NCBI RefSeq assembly: GCF_004216955.1
Contig: NZ_SGXL01000001.1
Location: forward strand, 1,359,034 to 1,423,033
DNA from: Fictibacillus sp. BK138
Lineage (GTDB): Bacteria; Bacillota; Bacilli; Bacillales; Fictibacillaceae
Direction of reading: 5' to 3'
DNA: 64,000 nucleotides
The translations under genes and the position numbers were made by a program. Below are positions 48,426 through 57,612 of this stretch, piece after piece; the stretch's first letter is position 1; every line of letters begins with the position of its first letter. The notes below the pieces were generated by a model, which did not search any database, was not told the origin of the DNA, and was given only the letters and a program-made list of their open reading frames with translations.

Positions 48426-50042
48426 ATGGCTGAGTTAATGAAAGTAACTGTTGGAGATTGTTTAAAGGAACAAGCACAGAAGAACAAGGCTCAAGAAGCC
48501 ATTGTTTACAGTAAACTTGGAATTCGCTACACCTATCAGGAATTTTATGAATTAACGACAAAAGTCGCAAAAGGCTTAATGGCTATGGGAATCAAGAAAG
48601 GTGATCATATCGCTGTATGGGCTACCAATGTTCCAGAATGGCTGCTTCTGCAATTTGGCTCTGCAAGGGCTGGAGCTGTTTTAGTTACGGTGAACACAAA
48701 TTATCAAAGTGCAGAACTCGACTATCTGCTAAAACAATCTGACTCAAAAGCTCTATTTTTTATAGAAGAATTCCGAGCAACTTCTTACAGGAAAATGATT
48801 GACGCTGTTAAGGAGAGAATAACAGAGTTTCCGCATCTTAAACATTTTGTTCAAATCGACCATAATCATTCTGCAAATTACGATACGTTTCAGGATATGT
48901 TGGAAGCAGGTGAAGCTATTTCTGATGAAGAGCTTCAGATACGAGAGGGTTCTCTGCACTATGATGACGTTATAAATATGCAATATACCTCAGGAACAAC
49001 AGGGTTTCCTAAGGGAGTAATGCTTACTCATAACAACATTGTGAACAACGCACGCCAGATTGCTGAGAGCATGAATTTAACTAATGCTGACAGGTTGTGT
49101 ATACCTGTTCCGTTCTTCCATTGCTTCGGATGTGTTCTTGGAACACTTGCAGCTGTATCCGTTGGTGCCACTATGGTGCCGATCGTTCAATTTGATCCAA
49201 AAGAAGTTTTAGAGACTGTAGAAAAAGAAAAATGTACTGGGTTGCATGGCGTTCCTACGATGTTCATAGCAGAACTGAACCTCCCTGACTTCGAAACGTA
49301 TAATTTAAGTACACTGAGAACTGGAATAATGGCCGGGTCGCCTTGTCCGATAGAAGTAATGAAGAAAGTGATCGATAAGATGGGTATGAGTGAGATTACA
49401 ATTGCCTACGGTCAAACAGAAGCTTCTCCTGTGATCACACAAACAAGAACGGATGACCCAATCGAAAGAAGAGTAGAAACTGTCGGTAAGAAACATGCAC
49501 AGGTAGAAACAAAAATAGTGAATCCGATAACTAACGATGAAGTAAAAGCTGGCGAACAAGGAGAGCTTTGCACTAGAGGCTATCACGTAATGAAAGGGTA
49601 CTACAAAATGCCTGAAGCGACGAAAGAAGCCATAGACAGTGATGGATGGCTGCACACCGGGGATCTAGCCACTGTAGATGGTGATGGGTATTACAGAATA
49701 ACCGGCCGCTTAAAAGATATGATTATCCGGGGAGGAGAAAATGTCTATCCAAGAGAAGTTGAAGAATTTCTTTATTCTCACCCTGCAATCTTAGATGTGC
49801 AAGTCGTTGGAGTACCCGATAAAAAGTTTGGTGAAAAAGTAGCTGCCTGTATACAGGTAAAAGATGGTCAATCACTATCATCTGATGAACTGAAAAATTA
49901 TTGCAAAGGCCAAATAGCTAATTTTAAGATACCTGAATACTTTTTATTTGTTGATGAGTATCCGATGACAGCTTCAGGGAAAATACAAAAATACAAACTT
50001 AGAGAACAAGCATTAGAGGCTCTATCTGTAACCCATGAATAG
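48426..50042 (+). CDS. Acyl-CoA synthetase (AMP-forming)
   Basis: An ANL-superfamily ligase of 538 residues that activates fatty acids to acyl-CoA through an acyl-AMP. The motifs are A3 YTSGTTGFPKGVMLTH, A5 YGQTEASPV, A7 GDLATVDGDGYYRITGRLKDMIIRGGENVYPREVE and the C-terminal lysine in TASGKIQKYKLRE. The medium-chain FadD-like class is likely, though chain length cannot be read from sequence. It is in an operon with the dehydrogenase. Confidence 0.9.
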   Translation: MAELMKVTVGDCLKEQAQKNKAQEAIVYSKLGIRYTYQEFYELTTKVAKGLMAMGIKKGDHIAVWATNVPEWLLLQFGSARAGAVLVTVNTNYQSAELDYLLKQSDSKALFFIEEFRATSYRKMIDAVKERITEFPHLKHFVQIDHNHSANYDTFQDMLEAGEAISDEELQIREGSLHYDDVINMQYTSGTTGFPKGVMLTHNNIVNNARQIAESMNLTNADRLCIPVPFFHCFGCVLGTLAAVSVGATMVPIVQFDPKEVLETVEKEKCTGLHGVPTMFIAELNLPDFETYNLSTLRTGIMAGSPCPIEVMKKVIDKMGMSEITIAYGQTEASPVITQTRTDDPIERRVETVGKKHAQVETKIVNPITNDEVKAGEQGELCTRGYHVMKGYYKMPEATKEAIDSDGWLHTGDLATVDGDGYYRITGRLKDMIIRGGENVYPREVEEFLYSHPAILDVQVVGVPDKKFGEKVAACIQVKDGQSLSSDELKNYCKGQIANFKIPEYFLFVDEYPMTASGKIQKYKLREQALEALSVTHE

Positions 50043-50066
50043 CCACCAGTTGTGTGGCTATTTTTA
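50038..50066 (+). terminator. Terminator after the acyl-CoA synthetase
   Basis: ATAGCCAC pairs with GTGGCTAT and is followed by a T5 run, overlapping the stop codon. Confidence 0.8.
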
Positions 50067-50277
50067 CTTTGGGGTCAGCTCACGCTAAAGATGGGATATT
50101 TGCTATTATAGGTTTAAAATAAATTCTGTAATATCTTGTGACAAAACTGGGAAAAATATAGTTTGCCCTTCCCAAGTAAACGCTTTTAAAGTACAATAGG
50201 TTATGGATTGTTAACCAATACATAGTAAGATTTGAAGACAACAACAAATGTGCTGTACAGAAGAAGGAGGAATTTGA

Positions 50278-50622
50278 ATGAAACGTAATCCACTCATTCC
50301 TTTTGCCATTATAGGAGTTATTGGAATTGTTCTTATGCTAACAATGGGCGGATATGGTATCAACAAGATTCATCAAGCAAGCCAGGATAAAGAAAAGGCT
50401 GCTATGGATCCTGAAGCTATTTTCAAACAGAACTGTGCTTCATGTCACGGGCAAAACCTTGAAGGCGCAACAGGGCCTGCACTTGATAAAATTGGCGGAA
50501 AATACTCAGAAGAAGAGATCGCCGATATCGTGAAAAATGGTAAGTCTGGTGGAATGCCTGCTGGTGTTGTTAAAGGTGAAGAAGCAAAAATAGTAGTGAA
50601 ATGGCTCGCAGAAAAAAAATAA
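50278..50622 (+). CDS. cccA: Cytochrome c-550
   Basis: A membrane-anchored c-type cytochrome of 114 residues. One N-terminal transmembrane helix (about 7-27) is followed by a short linker and a cytochrome c domain with the heme site CASCH at 53-57 and the likely axial Met in GGMPAG. It faces the outside of the membrane and carries electrons to terminal oxidases. It has an AGGAGG SD. A weak cre-like AGTAAACGCTTTTA lies about 100 bp upstream (50175-50188). Confidence 0.93.
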   Translation: MKRNPLIPFAIIGVIGIVLMLTMGGYGINKIHQASQDKEKAAMDPEAIFKQNCASCHGQNLEGATGPALDKIGGKYSEEEIADIVKNGKSGGMPAGVVKGEEAKIVVKWLAEKK

Positions 50623-50629
50623 AATAAAA

Positions 50630-50665
50630 GAGAGCTTCTTGTTTTTTGGACAAGAAGCTTTTTTT
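50630..50665 (+). terminator. Terminator after cccA
   Basis: GAGCTTCTTG pairs with CAAGAAGCTT and is followed by a T run. Confidence 0.88.
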
Positions 50666-50736
50666 CATTCAGCTTTGCAATAAATGCTGAGGAAGACAAA
50701 TACTATACTATCGAAAATTAAAGCGGTGATAAAAAT

Positions 50737-51438
50737 ATGAATTCTGAAAAACTATCTCAAAGGCTTGAAACAGTCTCAAATTATGTATTAGAGGGATCCG
50801 TAATGGCTGATATCGGATCAGACCACGCTTACCTGCCTTGTTATTTAGGTCTGAAAAGGAAGATCAAAAAAGGAATTGCGGGCGAAATAACAGATGGCCC
50901 ATATTTATCAGCAAAAGAGCAAGTAGTGCTAGATGGATTATCCGATATCATCGAAGTTAGAAAAGGAGATGGACTTTCCGTTCTTAAAGAAAATGAAGCC
51001 GAAGTTGTAACAATCTGCGGCATGGGTGGATCTCTTATTACTTCCATCCTCGAGAAAGGGAAGGATAAACTTGGGAAAGCAAAAAGGTTAGTTCTGCAGC
51101 CAAATATCGGTGCTAAAACCGTAAGAAAATGGCTTTTGAAAGAAGACTGGGTACTTTCTGCTGAAGAAATTATAAAAGAAGATGGTAAAATCTATGAAAT
51201 TTTAGTGGCAGACCGGTCTGGTGAACAGCCTTATACAAATAATATTGAAGCGGAACTTCTGTTTGGCCCATTCTTATTAAAAGTTCAAAATGAAGCGTTT
51301 AAGGAAAAATGGACCGGGGAAGTGAAGCAATGGAAGGCAATCTTGGCTCAGATGGAAAAAAGCCAAGGGACAGCTGCAGATACAAAAAGAAAAGAGCTGT
51401 TAGATCATATTAATCTTGCAAAGGAGTGGGTCGATTGA
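50737..51438 (+). CDS. trmK: tRNA (adenine22-N1)-methyltransferase TrmK
   Basis: TrmK (YqfN) makes m1A22 in tRNA. It has 233 residues, with the N-terminal SAM motif VMADIGSDHAYLP, the VTICGMGG catalytic segment and LVLQPNIGAKTVRKWL, followed by a C-terminal coiled-coil region. It overlaps yqfO by 4 bases (TTGA), a pairing kept across Firmicutes. Confidence 0.94.
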   Translation: MNSEKLSQRLETVSNYVLEGSVMADIGSDHAYLPCYLGLKRKIKKGIAGEITDGPYLSAKEQVVLDGLSDIIEVRKGDGLSVLKENEAEVVTICGMGGSLITSILEKGKDKLGKAKRLVLQPNIGAKTVRKWLLKEDWVLSAEEIIKEDGKIYEILVADRSGEQPYTNNIEAELLFGPFLLKVQNEAFKEKWTGEVKQWKAILAQMEKSQGTAADTKRKELLDHINLAKEWVD

Positions 51439-52556
51439 GCAAATCAGCTAGCGGACAGTTTGTTATTTCGCTTTTGGAAAGCTTCGCACCTAAAAAAATG
51501 GCAGTCGAAGGTGACCCAATCGGATTGCAAATTGGGTCATTGAACCGTCCTGTCAAAAAAGTAATGATAGCGCTGGATGTTCTTGAAACAGTTGTAGATG
51601 AAGCAATAGAAAATGAAGTAGATCTGATTATTGCTCATCACCCCCTGCTGTATCGGCCACTAAAGAAAATTGACACAAGTACGTCAAGAGGAAGAGTCAT
51701 TGAAAAGCTGATTAAGAACGATATAACTGTTTATGCAGCTCATACGAACCTCGATGTTACGGCTTCAGGAGTTAACGAATGGCTCTCACAGCGATTAGAA
51801 CTTAGTCAAACTGAGGTATTAGCCCCTACATTTGAGGACCAGTTAGTTAAACTTTCCGTTTTTGTTCCAACTTCACATGAAGAAGCTTTGAGACAAGCTT
51901 TGGGGGATGCAGGAGCTGGTCATATTGGAAATTATAGTCATTGCAGCTTTTCATCAAGCGGATGGGGGACATTTAAACCGCTAGAAGGTACAAACCCATA
52001 CATTGGAGAGCGAGGGAAATTAGAGCGTACAGAAGAAGTAAAGCTTGAATCCGTTTTTCCTGCTTCTATCCAGCATTCAGTTTTATCTGCCATGAAAAAA
52101 GCACACCCATACGAAGAAGTGGCTTTTGATCTTTATCCATTGCTTAACAAAGGAACTGAACTTGGAATTGGAAAGATCGGAAATCTGAATAAAGAGATGA
52201 ATATCGAAGAATTTGTTCAGCATGTTAAAAATGTTTTTAGAATCTCGTGTGTTCGGGTAATCAAAGGACACAATCACCCAATAAAAAAAGTTGCGGTTGT
52301 TGGCGGTGATGGCAACAAATACATTTATCCTGCTGTCAGAAAAGGGGCAGATGTTCTAGTGACGGGGGATATTTATTATCATAATGCTCACGATGCACAA
52401 GCAGAGGGTCTGACGATAATTGATGCTGGTCATCATATCGAAGAAATAATGAAAAGTGAGCTTAAAAACGTGCTTGAGAAAGAACTTTCAGATAGAAAGT
52501 ACGATACAGTTGTTATAGAATCCACTATAAAAACTGAGCCTTTTATATTTATGTAA
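51435..52556 (+). CDS. yqfO: Nif3-family metal-binding protein YqfO
   Basis: A GTP cyclohydrolase I type 2/Nif3-like protein of 373 residues. The two Nif3 halves (about 1-130 with LIIAHHPLLYRP and AAHTNLD; about 275-373 with VTGDIYYHNAHDA and DAGHHIEE) flank a PII-like insert (about 135-270). Metal-site His and Asp residues are present. The function is unsettled. It starts at TTG 51435 with AAGGAG at 51421-51426; a GTG three codons upstream overlaps that SD. Confidence 0.92.
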   Translation: MSKSASGQFVISLLESFAPKKMAVEGDPIGLQIGSLNRPVKKVMIALDVLETVVDEAIENEVDLIIAHHPLLYRPLKKIDTSTSRGRVIEKLIKNDITVYAAHTNLDVTASGVNEWLSQRLELSQTEVLAPTFEDQLVKLSVFVPTSHEEALRQALGDAGAGHIGNYSHCSFSSSGWGTFKPLEGTNPYIGERGKLERTEEVKLESVFPASIQHSVLSAMKKAHPYEEVAFDLYPLLNKGTELGIGKIGNLNKEMNIEEFVQHVKNVFRISCVRVIKGHNHPIKKVAVVGGDGNKYIYPAVRKGADVLVTGDIYYHNAHDAQAEGLTIIDAGHHIEEIMKSELKNVLEKELSDRKYDTVVIESTIKTEPFIFM

Positions 52557-52590
52557 TAAACCTTCCCAATTCTCAGTTTCTTGTTGATTT

Positions 52591-52708
52591 ACGGTACGTG
52601 TTTTTATATTTATTACACGTTCGCTCAAAATTACCGAGCTACGCTCAAGATTTTTAAGCTACGCTCAAACCCCTTTAGTTTCGCTCAAAATCTTCTTTTT
52701 TCGCTCAA
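52591..52708. repeat. 37-bp head plus five-copy CGCTCA array, locus 2
   Basis: The head at 52591-52627 is identical to 30718-30754. CGCTCA occurs at 52622, 52642, 52662, 52682 and 52702, an exact 20-bp period. Each unit is A/T-CGCTCAA plus about 12 variable bases, several ending in AGCT or AGTT. It fills the space between yqfO and the ispH terminator. The function is unknown. Confidence 0.85.
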
Positions 52709-52718
52709 AGAAGCTATG

Positions 52719-52754
52719 TAAAAAGCAAAGCTGACGATTCAGCTTTGCTTTTTG
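52719..52754. terminator. Bidirectional terminator between yqfO and ispH
   Basis: AAAAGCAAAGCTGA and TCAGCTTTGCTTTT form a 14-bp perfect stem with a 4-nt loop and A/T runs on both sides, serving the converging yqfO and ispH transcripts. Confidence 0.92.
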
Positions 52755-53699
52755 TTATTTTTTTTCTTTTACTTTTGGAAGGATACGGTTTAATTGAACT
52801 TTGCGTTCTGTTTTCCAAGTTTCTTGATTGTTTTGATCATAATTTTTAAGGAAATCGATCACTTCTTTCGTAATCGGTGTTGGCGTAGACGCACCAGACG
52901 TAATCCCAACTTTTTCGACGCCTTCTAACCACGCTAAATCGATCTCAGACACATCAGAAATTCGATACGCTTTTGTCCCGGCAATCTCTTCGGAAACTTG
53001 TGCGAGACGGTTAGAGTTATTGCTTCGAGGGTCACCCACTACAAGCACTAAGTCACAGTCTCCAGCTTGATTTGCGACTGCTTCTTGACGGACTTGTGTA
53101 GCTAAACAGATTTCTTTATGCACTTCAGCACTTGGATAACGGATCAACAGCTGCTTGATAAGTTCTGCAACATCCCATTGACTCATAGTTGTTTGGTTGG
53201 TAATAAGAATCTTTTCACTTTTTACATCCAATGATTCTAAGTCTTCCTGATTTTCAACAAGATGAACGATATGAGGTGCGATTCCGATAGCCCCTTCAGG
53301 CTCAGGGTGTCCTTTTTTACCAATATAAATAATTTCATAGCCTTCTTTTTCTTTTTCTCTGATCAGGTCATGCGTTTTTGTGACATCCGGACATGTTGCA
53401 TCTATTTCATAGAGTCCTTTTTCGTGAGCGATGCGTCTAACTTCTGGAGAGACACCATGCGCCGTATAAATAACAGTTCCTGATTCAATGTTACGAATGA
53501 TATCTAAACGATTGTTTCCATCAAGCGTAATGATTCCTTCGTCTTCAAAGGCATCAGTTACGTGTTTGTTATGAACAATCATCCCAAGAATATAAACGGG
53601 TCTTGGCAGAGTTGGATCATTTGCTGCTTGACGAGCCATGACCATAGCATCTACGACACCATAACAATATCCACGGGGAGATATTTTAATAATTTCCAT
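52755..53699 (-). CDS. ispH: 4-hydroxy-3-methylbut-2-enyl diphosphate reductase IspH
   Basis: The last enzyme of the MEP isoprenoid pathway, making IPP and DMAPP. It has 314 residues. The Fe-S cluster cysteines lie in [15 protein letters not shown] and [18 protein letters not shown] and the [11 protein letters not shown] and TSGASTP motifs line the active site. It starts at ATG 53699 behind AAAGGAGAGG. It faces the opposite way to its neighbours trmK-yqfO. Confidence 0.96.
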   Translation of the reverse strand: MEIIKISPRGYCYGVVDAMVMARQAANDPTLPRPVYILGMIVHNKHVTDAFEDEGIITLDGNNRLDIIRNIESGTVIYTAHGVSPEVRRIAHEKGLYEIDATCPDVTKTHDLIREKEKEGYEIIYIGKKGHPEPEGAIGIAPHIVHLVENQEDLESLDVKSEKILITNQTTMSQWDVAELIKQLLIRYPSAEVHKEICLATQVRQEAVANQAGDCDLVLVVGDPRSNNSNRLAQVSEEIAGTKAYRISDVSEIDLAWLEGVEKVGITSGASTPTPITKEVIDFLKNYDQNNQETWKTERKVQLNRILPKVKEKK

Positions 53700-53724
53700 A
53701 TTGGACCTCTCCTTTATTCATATA

Positions 53725-53755
53725 AAAGACAGCACAGATGTCTATGCTGTCTTGG
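53725..53755 (-). terminator. Hairpin between yqfQ and ispH
   Basis: On the minus strand, AAGACAGCA and TGCTGTCTT form a 9-bp stem followed by TTATAT. It lies between the yqfQ stop and the ispH SD and may end the yqfQ transcript or act in the ispH leader. Confidence 0.55.
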
Positions 53756-53816
53756 GAGATTTACTTCTGTATTTCTTTATTATAAAGGAGAGAACATAAG
53801 AACTCAAACACTATAC

Positions 53817-54422
53817 TTATACGTACAGTTTCGGTCCTGAGAGGTGATAACCTTTAGGTAAATTCGTTTTTGGCGCTGCGGGTACTAATTTGGTATTAGC
53901 CGGTGCCTTTTTTAATTTTTGAGCTTGCTGCTTAGTTGTTTTTGACGATTTTGGACCTGAAACAGTTACTTTTTCTTCTGTTTCTTTCTTTCTTTTTTCC
54001 TTCTTTTTTTCTTTTGGTTCTGTATTTTCTTCCACTTCAGCAATTTTATCATTATTTTCCGCTTTTTTGGAGGTGTCTGCCTCAGGGCTGTTCTCGGCTT
54101 TAGTTTCTGAACCACCATTTTGAAAGTCTTTTAATGCTGTCATTATGGATGGCAGGTTTCTCATCGCCGGTCCGTATTGTTTAATCATCGGCCCCATGGT
54201 TTCAGCAACTTTTAAAACCTTTTGTACGTTATTTAGCATAGTGAAAATACTTGTTCCGCCAGTTATACTTCCTCCACTGCCAATGGTCCCTAAGAATCGG
54301 TCAACAGAGCCCGCATGACGCGGCATACCATGCATACCATTCATATTCTGCATATGAGGATTTACCTGAAATGGCTGCATGGGATGCTGAGGCTGAGTTG
54401 GGTATCTGTAAAAAGGCTGCAT
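53817..54422 (-). CDS. yqfQ: YqfQ/VrrA-like protein
   Basis: A 201-residue low-complexity protein. The N-terminus is rich in Pro, Gln, Met and His (MQPFYRYPTQPQHPMQPFQ), the centre has GSITGGTSIFTMLNNVQKVLKVAETMGPMIKQYGP (about 50-95), the next part is highly charged (Glu/Lys, about 105-160) and it ends LSGPKLYV. This layout and the position between ispH and cshB fit YqfQ; its B. anthracis homologue VrrA carries a variable-number repeat. ATG 54422 follows GGAGGGGG. The function is unknown. Confidence 0.85.
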   Translation of the reverse strand: MQPFYRYPTQPQHPMQPFQVNPHMQNMNGMHGMPRHAGSVDRFLGTIGSGGSITGGTSIFTMLNNVQKVLKVAETMGPMIKQYGPAMRNLPSIMTALKDFQNGGSETKAENSPEADTSKKAENNDKIAEVEENTEPKEKKKEKRKKETEEKVTVSGPKSSKTTKQQAQKLKKAPANTKLVPAAPKTNLPKGYHLSGPKLYV

Positions 54423-54530
54423 AATTCCCCCTCCTTTCCAAAATAATACGCTCATAAACAGAATATGAATTCATGAAAACATGTGTGATATTTATCCCTG
54501 TTTTCTTAACGAAAGCTGTTTTCGTATACA

Positions 54531-54722
54531 TTGTTGTTTTTGAAAGTAGTTGATCTCCGTTTCAGGATGCTCGCTTTCCGGGGGGGGCGTGCGGTGAGCC
54601 TCCTCTGCGCTTTGCGCCGATAGGAGTCTCACCTGTCCCGCTAATCCCCCAGGAGTCTCGCACCTTGCACTCCTATCAACTTTTCAATGAAGAAATGTAT
54701 TGAAAGCAACAATCTTTTAGAA
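54531..54722 (+). repeat. Intergenic inverted-repeat element, copy E
   Basis: A full copy: left TTGTTGTTTTTGAAAGTAGT and TGATCTCCGTTTCAGGATG, a core with an extended G8 run (54579-54586), TCTCACCTGTCCCGCTAATC, right TCCTATCAACTTTTC...GAAAGCAACAATCTTTTAG. Outer TTGTTG/CAACAA and inner GTTGAT/ATCAAC arms are inverted. It separates divergent yqfQ and cshB. Confidence 0.88.
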
Positions 54723-54824
54723 AACAGCCTAACGAAAATACAAGGATGATTGGCGGAAATACAAAACTTACTCTATAATACTAAAAGTGAACAGATTTAT
54801 ATTTGAAAAAGAAAAGGTGAGCGT

Positions 54825-56108
54825 ATGAAATCTCCGTTCGAACGGTTAAAAATAAATGAATCGCTCCAAGCTGCATTAAGTGGTATTGGATTTGAAAAAC
54901 CAACTGATATTCAAGAACGTGTAATTCCTGGAATCATTAATGGACAAGACATGATCGGGCAATCTCAAACAGGATCAGGAAAAACATTTGCATTCTTGCT
55001 TCCGTTAATGCATAAGATCGATATACAAAAAGATGAGGTTCAAGCTGTAATTACAGCACCTACACGTGAACTGGCACAGCAGATCTATAATGAATTCTTG
55101 AAAGTTTCAGAGCAAATGCCTGAAGATAAACAGATCAAAGCAAAAGCAATAGTCGGAGGAACCGACAGAAAAAGGATGGCTGAAAAGCTGAAGGCGGTAC
55201 CTCAGCTTGTTATAGGTACGCCGGGACGGATTAAGGACCTAGTGAATGCACAAGAGCTAGTTGTTTATACGGCAAACATGCTCGTAGTTGACGAGGCTGA
55301 TCAGATGCTGGACATGGGCTTTATTGAAGATGTTGATATGATTGCATCCCGCATGGCTAATGAACTTCAGATGATGGTTTTCTCAGCAACTGTGCCAGAG
55401 AAGCTGCAGCCATTTTTGAAGAAATATATGAAGACTCCAAAGCATGTTCATGTTGAACCTCAACAAATTACAGCTAAAGATATAAAGCATGTACTTATTC
55501 AGACTAAACATAATGATAAGCTTCCTATGCTTATTAAAACTGCAAAGAATTATAATCCGTATTTTGCTATTATTTTTGCAAATACCAAAAAAACAGTCGA
55601 TGAAATTGCAGATGCAATGGCTGCTGAAGGATTGAGCGTAGAGCGTTTACACGGCGATATCCCTCCTCGGACGAGAAAGAACATTATGAAGCGTGTACAA
55701 AAGGCTGAATTTCAATTCTTGGTTGCAACTGACCTAGCTGCACGAGGAATCGATATTAAAGGTGTCAGCCACATTATTAATTATGAGTTTCCAAAGGATC
55801 TTGACTTTTATATCCACAGAGCCGGCCGGACAGGCCGTGCAGGTATGTCTGGTATTTGTGCCTCTCTGTTTGAACAAACGGATCAGCATTCTGTACAAAA
55901 ACTGAAAGAGAAAAAAATCAGTTTTACGTATGAACAATATAAGAATGGTGAGTGGGTAGCTGTAAAGCAAAGAGAAAAGAGTACAGCTTCCAAAGAACAG
56001 GAAGGTATTTATGTACCTAAACCTCGTAAAGTAAAACCGGGTTATAAAAAGAAGATGGATGAGCAAAAGAAAAAGTTAATGAAAAAGAAAAGAAGAAATC
56101 AAAGATAG
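54825..56108 (+). CDS. cshB: DEAD-box RNA helicase CshB
   Basis: A cold-shock-associated RNA helicase of 427 residues. The Q motif region is [15 protein letters not shown], Walker A is SQTGSGKT, and [21 protein letters not shown] (DEAD), FSATVP and [10 protein letters not shown] are all intact. A basic tail ([21 protein letters not shown]) probably binds RNA. It starts at ATG 54825 behind AAAAGGTGAG, and nfo follows 29 bp later. Confidence 0.94.
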   Translation: MKSPFERLKINESLQAALSGIGFEKPTDIQERVIPGIINGQDMIGQSQTGSGKTFAFLLPLMHKIDIQKDEVQAVITAPTRELAQQIYNEFLKVSEQMPEDKQIKAKAIVGGTDRKRMAEKLKAVPQLVIGTPGRIKDLVNAQELVVYTANMLVVDEADQMLDMGFIEDVDMIASRMANELQMMVFSATVPEKLQPFLKKYMKTPKHVHVEPQQITAKDIKHVLIQTKHNDKLPMLIKTAKNYNPYFAIIFANTKKTVDEIADAMAAEGLSVERLHGDIPPRTRKNIMKRVQKAEFQFLVATDLAARGIDIKGVSHIINYEFPKDLDFYIHRAGRTGRAGMSGICASLFEQTDQHSVQKLKEKKISFTYEQYKNGEWVAVKQREKSTASKEQEGIYVPKPRKVKPGYKKKMDEQKKKLMKKKRRNQR

Positions 56109-56137
56109 AGATTATTGCGTGGGGAAGAGGGGAAAGT

Positions 56138-57028
56138 ATGATTAAAATCGGTTCACATGTCTCAATGAGCGGAAAGAAAATGCTTTTGGCTGCAAGTGAA
56201 GAGGCTGTTTCTTATGGTGCAAACACTTTTATGATCTATACCGGAGCACCTCAAAACACGAGACGAAAAAAGATTGAAGACCTTAATATCGAAGCAGGAA
56301 CAAAACACATGATTGATAACGGCATAGCTGATATTGTCGTTCATGCACCTTATATTATTAATATAGGGAACGCTGTGAAGCCTGAAACCTTTGAACTGGG
56401 TGTTGACTTCTTACGAAGAGAGATTGAACGAACAGAAGCTTTAGGCGCAAGACAGATTGTGTTGCATCCGGGCGCGCATGTAGGGGAAGGGTCCGAAGTT
56501 GGCATTAAAAAGATTATTGAAGGTCTCAATGAAGTGTTAACGAAAGAACAAAATGTACAAATCGCTTTGGAAACGATGGCGGGTAAAGGTTCCGAATGCG
56601 GAAGATCGTTTGAAGAATTAGCACAGATCATTGATGGAGTTACCCTCAACGAAAAACTATCTGTGTGCTTCGATACGTGTCATACACATGATGCAGGGTA
56701 TGATATCGTAAACGACTTTGATGGGGTTATGGATCAATTCGATAGAATTATCGGCAAAGACCGAATTAAAGTTTTCCATATTAATGACAGCAAGAATATA
56801 TGCGGTGCTTCCAAAGACAGACATGAGAACATTGGCTTTGGTCATATCGGTTTTGACGCATTAAGCTATATTGTCCACCATGAATCGTTTAAGGATATCC
56901 CAAAAATTCTTGAAACTCCTTATGTTGGGACAGATAAGAATAATAAGAAACCGCCTTATCAATTAGAGATCGAGATGATAAAAGCAAAAGAGTTTGATCC
57001 AGATCTGCAGAACAAACTTCTAGTTTAA
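56138..57028 (+). CDS. nfo: Endonuclease IV (Nfo)
   Basis: An AP endonuclease for base-excision repair, 296 residues, TIM-barrel. Metal-binding residues lie in [44 protein letters not shown] and HINDSKN. In B. subtilis this gene (yqfS) is active in spores. It is cotranscribed with cshB. Confidence 0.95.
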   Translation: MIKIGSHVSMSGKKMLLAASEEAVSYGANTFMIYTGAPQNTRRKKIEDLNIEAGTKHMIDNGIADIVVHAPYIINIGNAVKPETFELGVDFLRREIERTEALGARQIVLHPGAHVGEGSEVGIKKIIEGLNEVLTKEQNVQIALETMAGKGSECGRSFEELAQIIDGVTLNEKLSVCFDTCHTHDAGYDIVNDFDGVMDQFDRIIGKDRIKVFHINDSKNICGASKDRHENIGFGHIGFDALSYIVHHESFKDIPKILETPYVGTDKNNKKPPYQLEIEMIKAKEFDPDLQNKLLV

Positions 57029-57052
57029 TAAATGGGCATTATAGAGCAAACT

Positions 57053-57240
57053 GTGTTGTTTTGAAGTAGTTGATCTCCGTTTCAGGTGCTTGCTTTCCGC
57101 GGGGCGTGCGGTGAGCTCACTCGTTACTTTGTGACATTGAATGGTCTCACCTGTCCCGCTGATCCCGCAGGAGTCAAGCACCATACACTCCAATCAACTA
57201 GTCGAGGATGCGAATCGACAAAAAATGTTCAAAAAGCAAT
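57053..57240 (+). repeat. Intergenic inverted-repeat element, copy F
   Basis: Left GTTGTTTTGAAGTAGTTGAT, core TTGCTTTCCGCGGGGCGTGC, an altered middle (GAGCTCACTCGTTACTTTGTG), TCTCACCTGTCCCGCTGATC and CAGGAGTCAAGCACC, right CAATCAACTAGTC...AAAAAGCAAT. Inner arms TAGTTGAT and ATCAACTA are a perfect 8-bp inverted repeat. It lies just after nfo. Confidence 0.85.
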
Positions 57241-57266
57241 ATGACCGCATAGCAGTTGGCGGTCAC

Positions 57267-57299
57267 TGAAAAACCGGTTGAATTTCACCGGTTTTTCTT
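57267..57299 (+). terminator. Terminator downstream of nfo
   Basis: GAAAAACCGGT pairs with ACCGGTTTTTC around a short loop, followed by T residues. Confidence 0.85.
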
Positions 57300-57311
57300 T
57301 TTAAACAGAAA

Positions 57312-57358
57312 AAAACAAGGACTTCGCATGGAATTCACTTGCACAGCCCTTGTTTTTT
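57312..57358. terminator. Long-loop terminator-like hairpin in the nfo-yqfT gap
   Basis: AAAACAAGG and CCTTGTTTT form the stem; the 26-nt loop contains a near-palindrome centred on GAATTC. A and T runs flank both sides. From here to 57420 and on to 57510 I see nothing else recognisable. Confidence 0.55.
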
Positions 57359-57512
57359 ATTCTTGCCTTACCCTTGTTTATTTCATCAACTTCATGATTT
57401 TTTAAATTACCGTAAATATCATGAAGGATCATGCATTTCCATACCAATCAGACCCGAGGATGGAGCCAACAGATAACACCTACTCGTATTTGATTTTTTT
57501 TATACAGAAAAA

Positions 57513-57556
57513 AAGATCATACCACCTTGTTAATACGAGATGGTTTGATCCTTCTT
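57513..57556 (-). terminator. Terminator downstream of yqfT
   Basis: On the minus strand, GATCAAACCATCTC pairs with GAGGTGGTATGATC-like bases (with G-U pairs) and is followed by a T run. Confidence 0.65.
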
Positions 57557-57612
57557 TTGAATTTGTGATACAAACATGTACCCTGGAGCGGAGATCACCG
57601 CAATCAAAATTT

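Noticed and set aside
52622-52708. CRISPR array or coding repeat
   Set aside because: Units are too short for CRISPR, and a 20-bp period shifts the frame at every unit.
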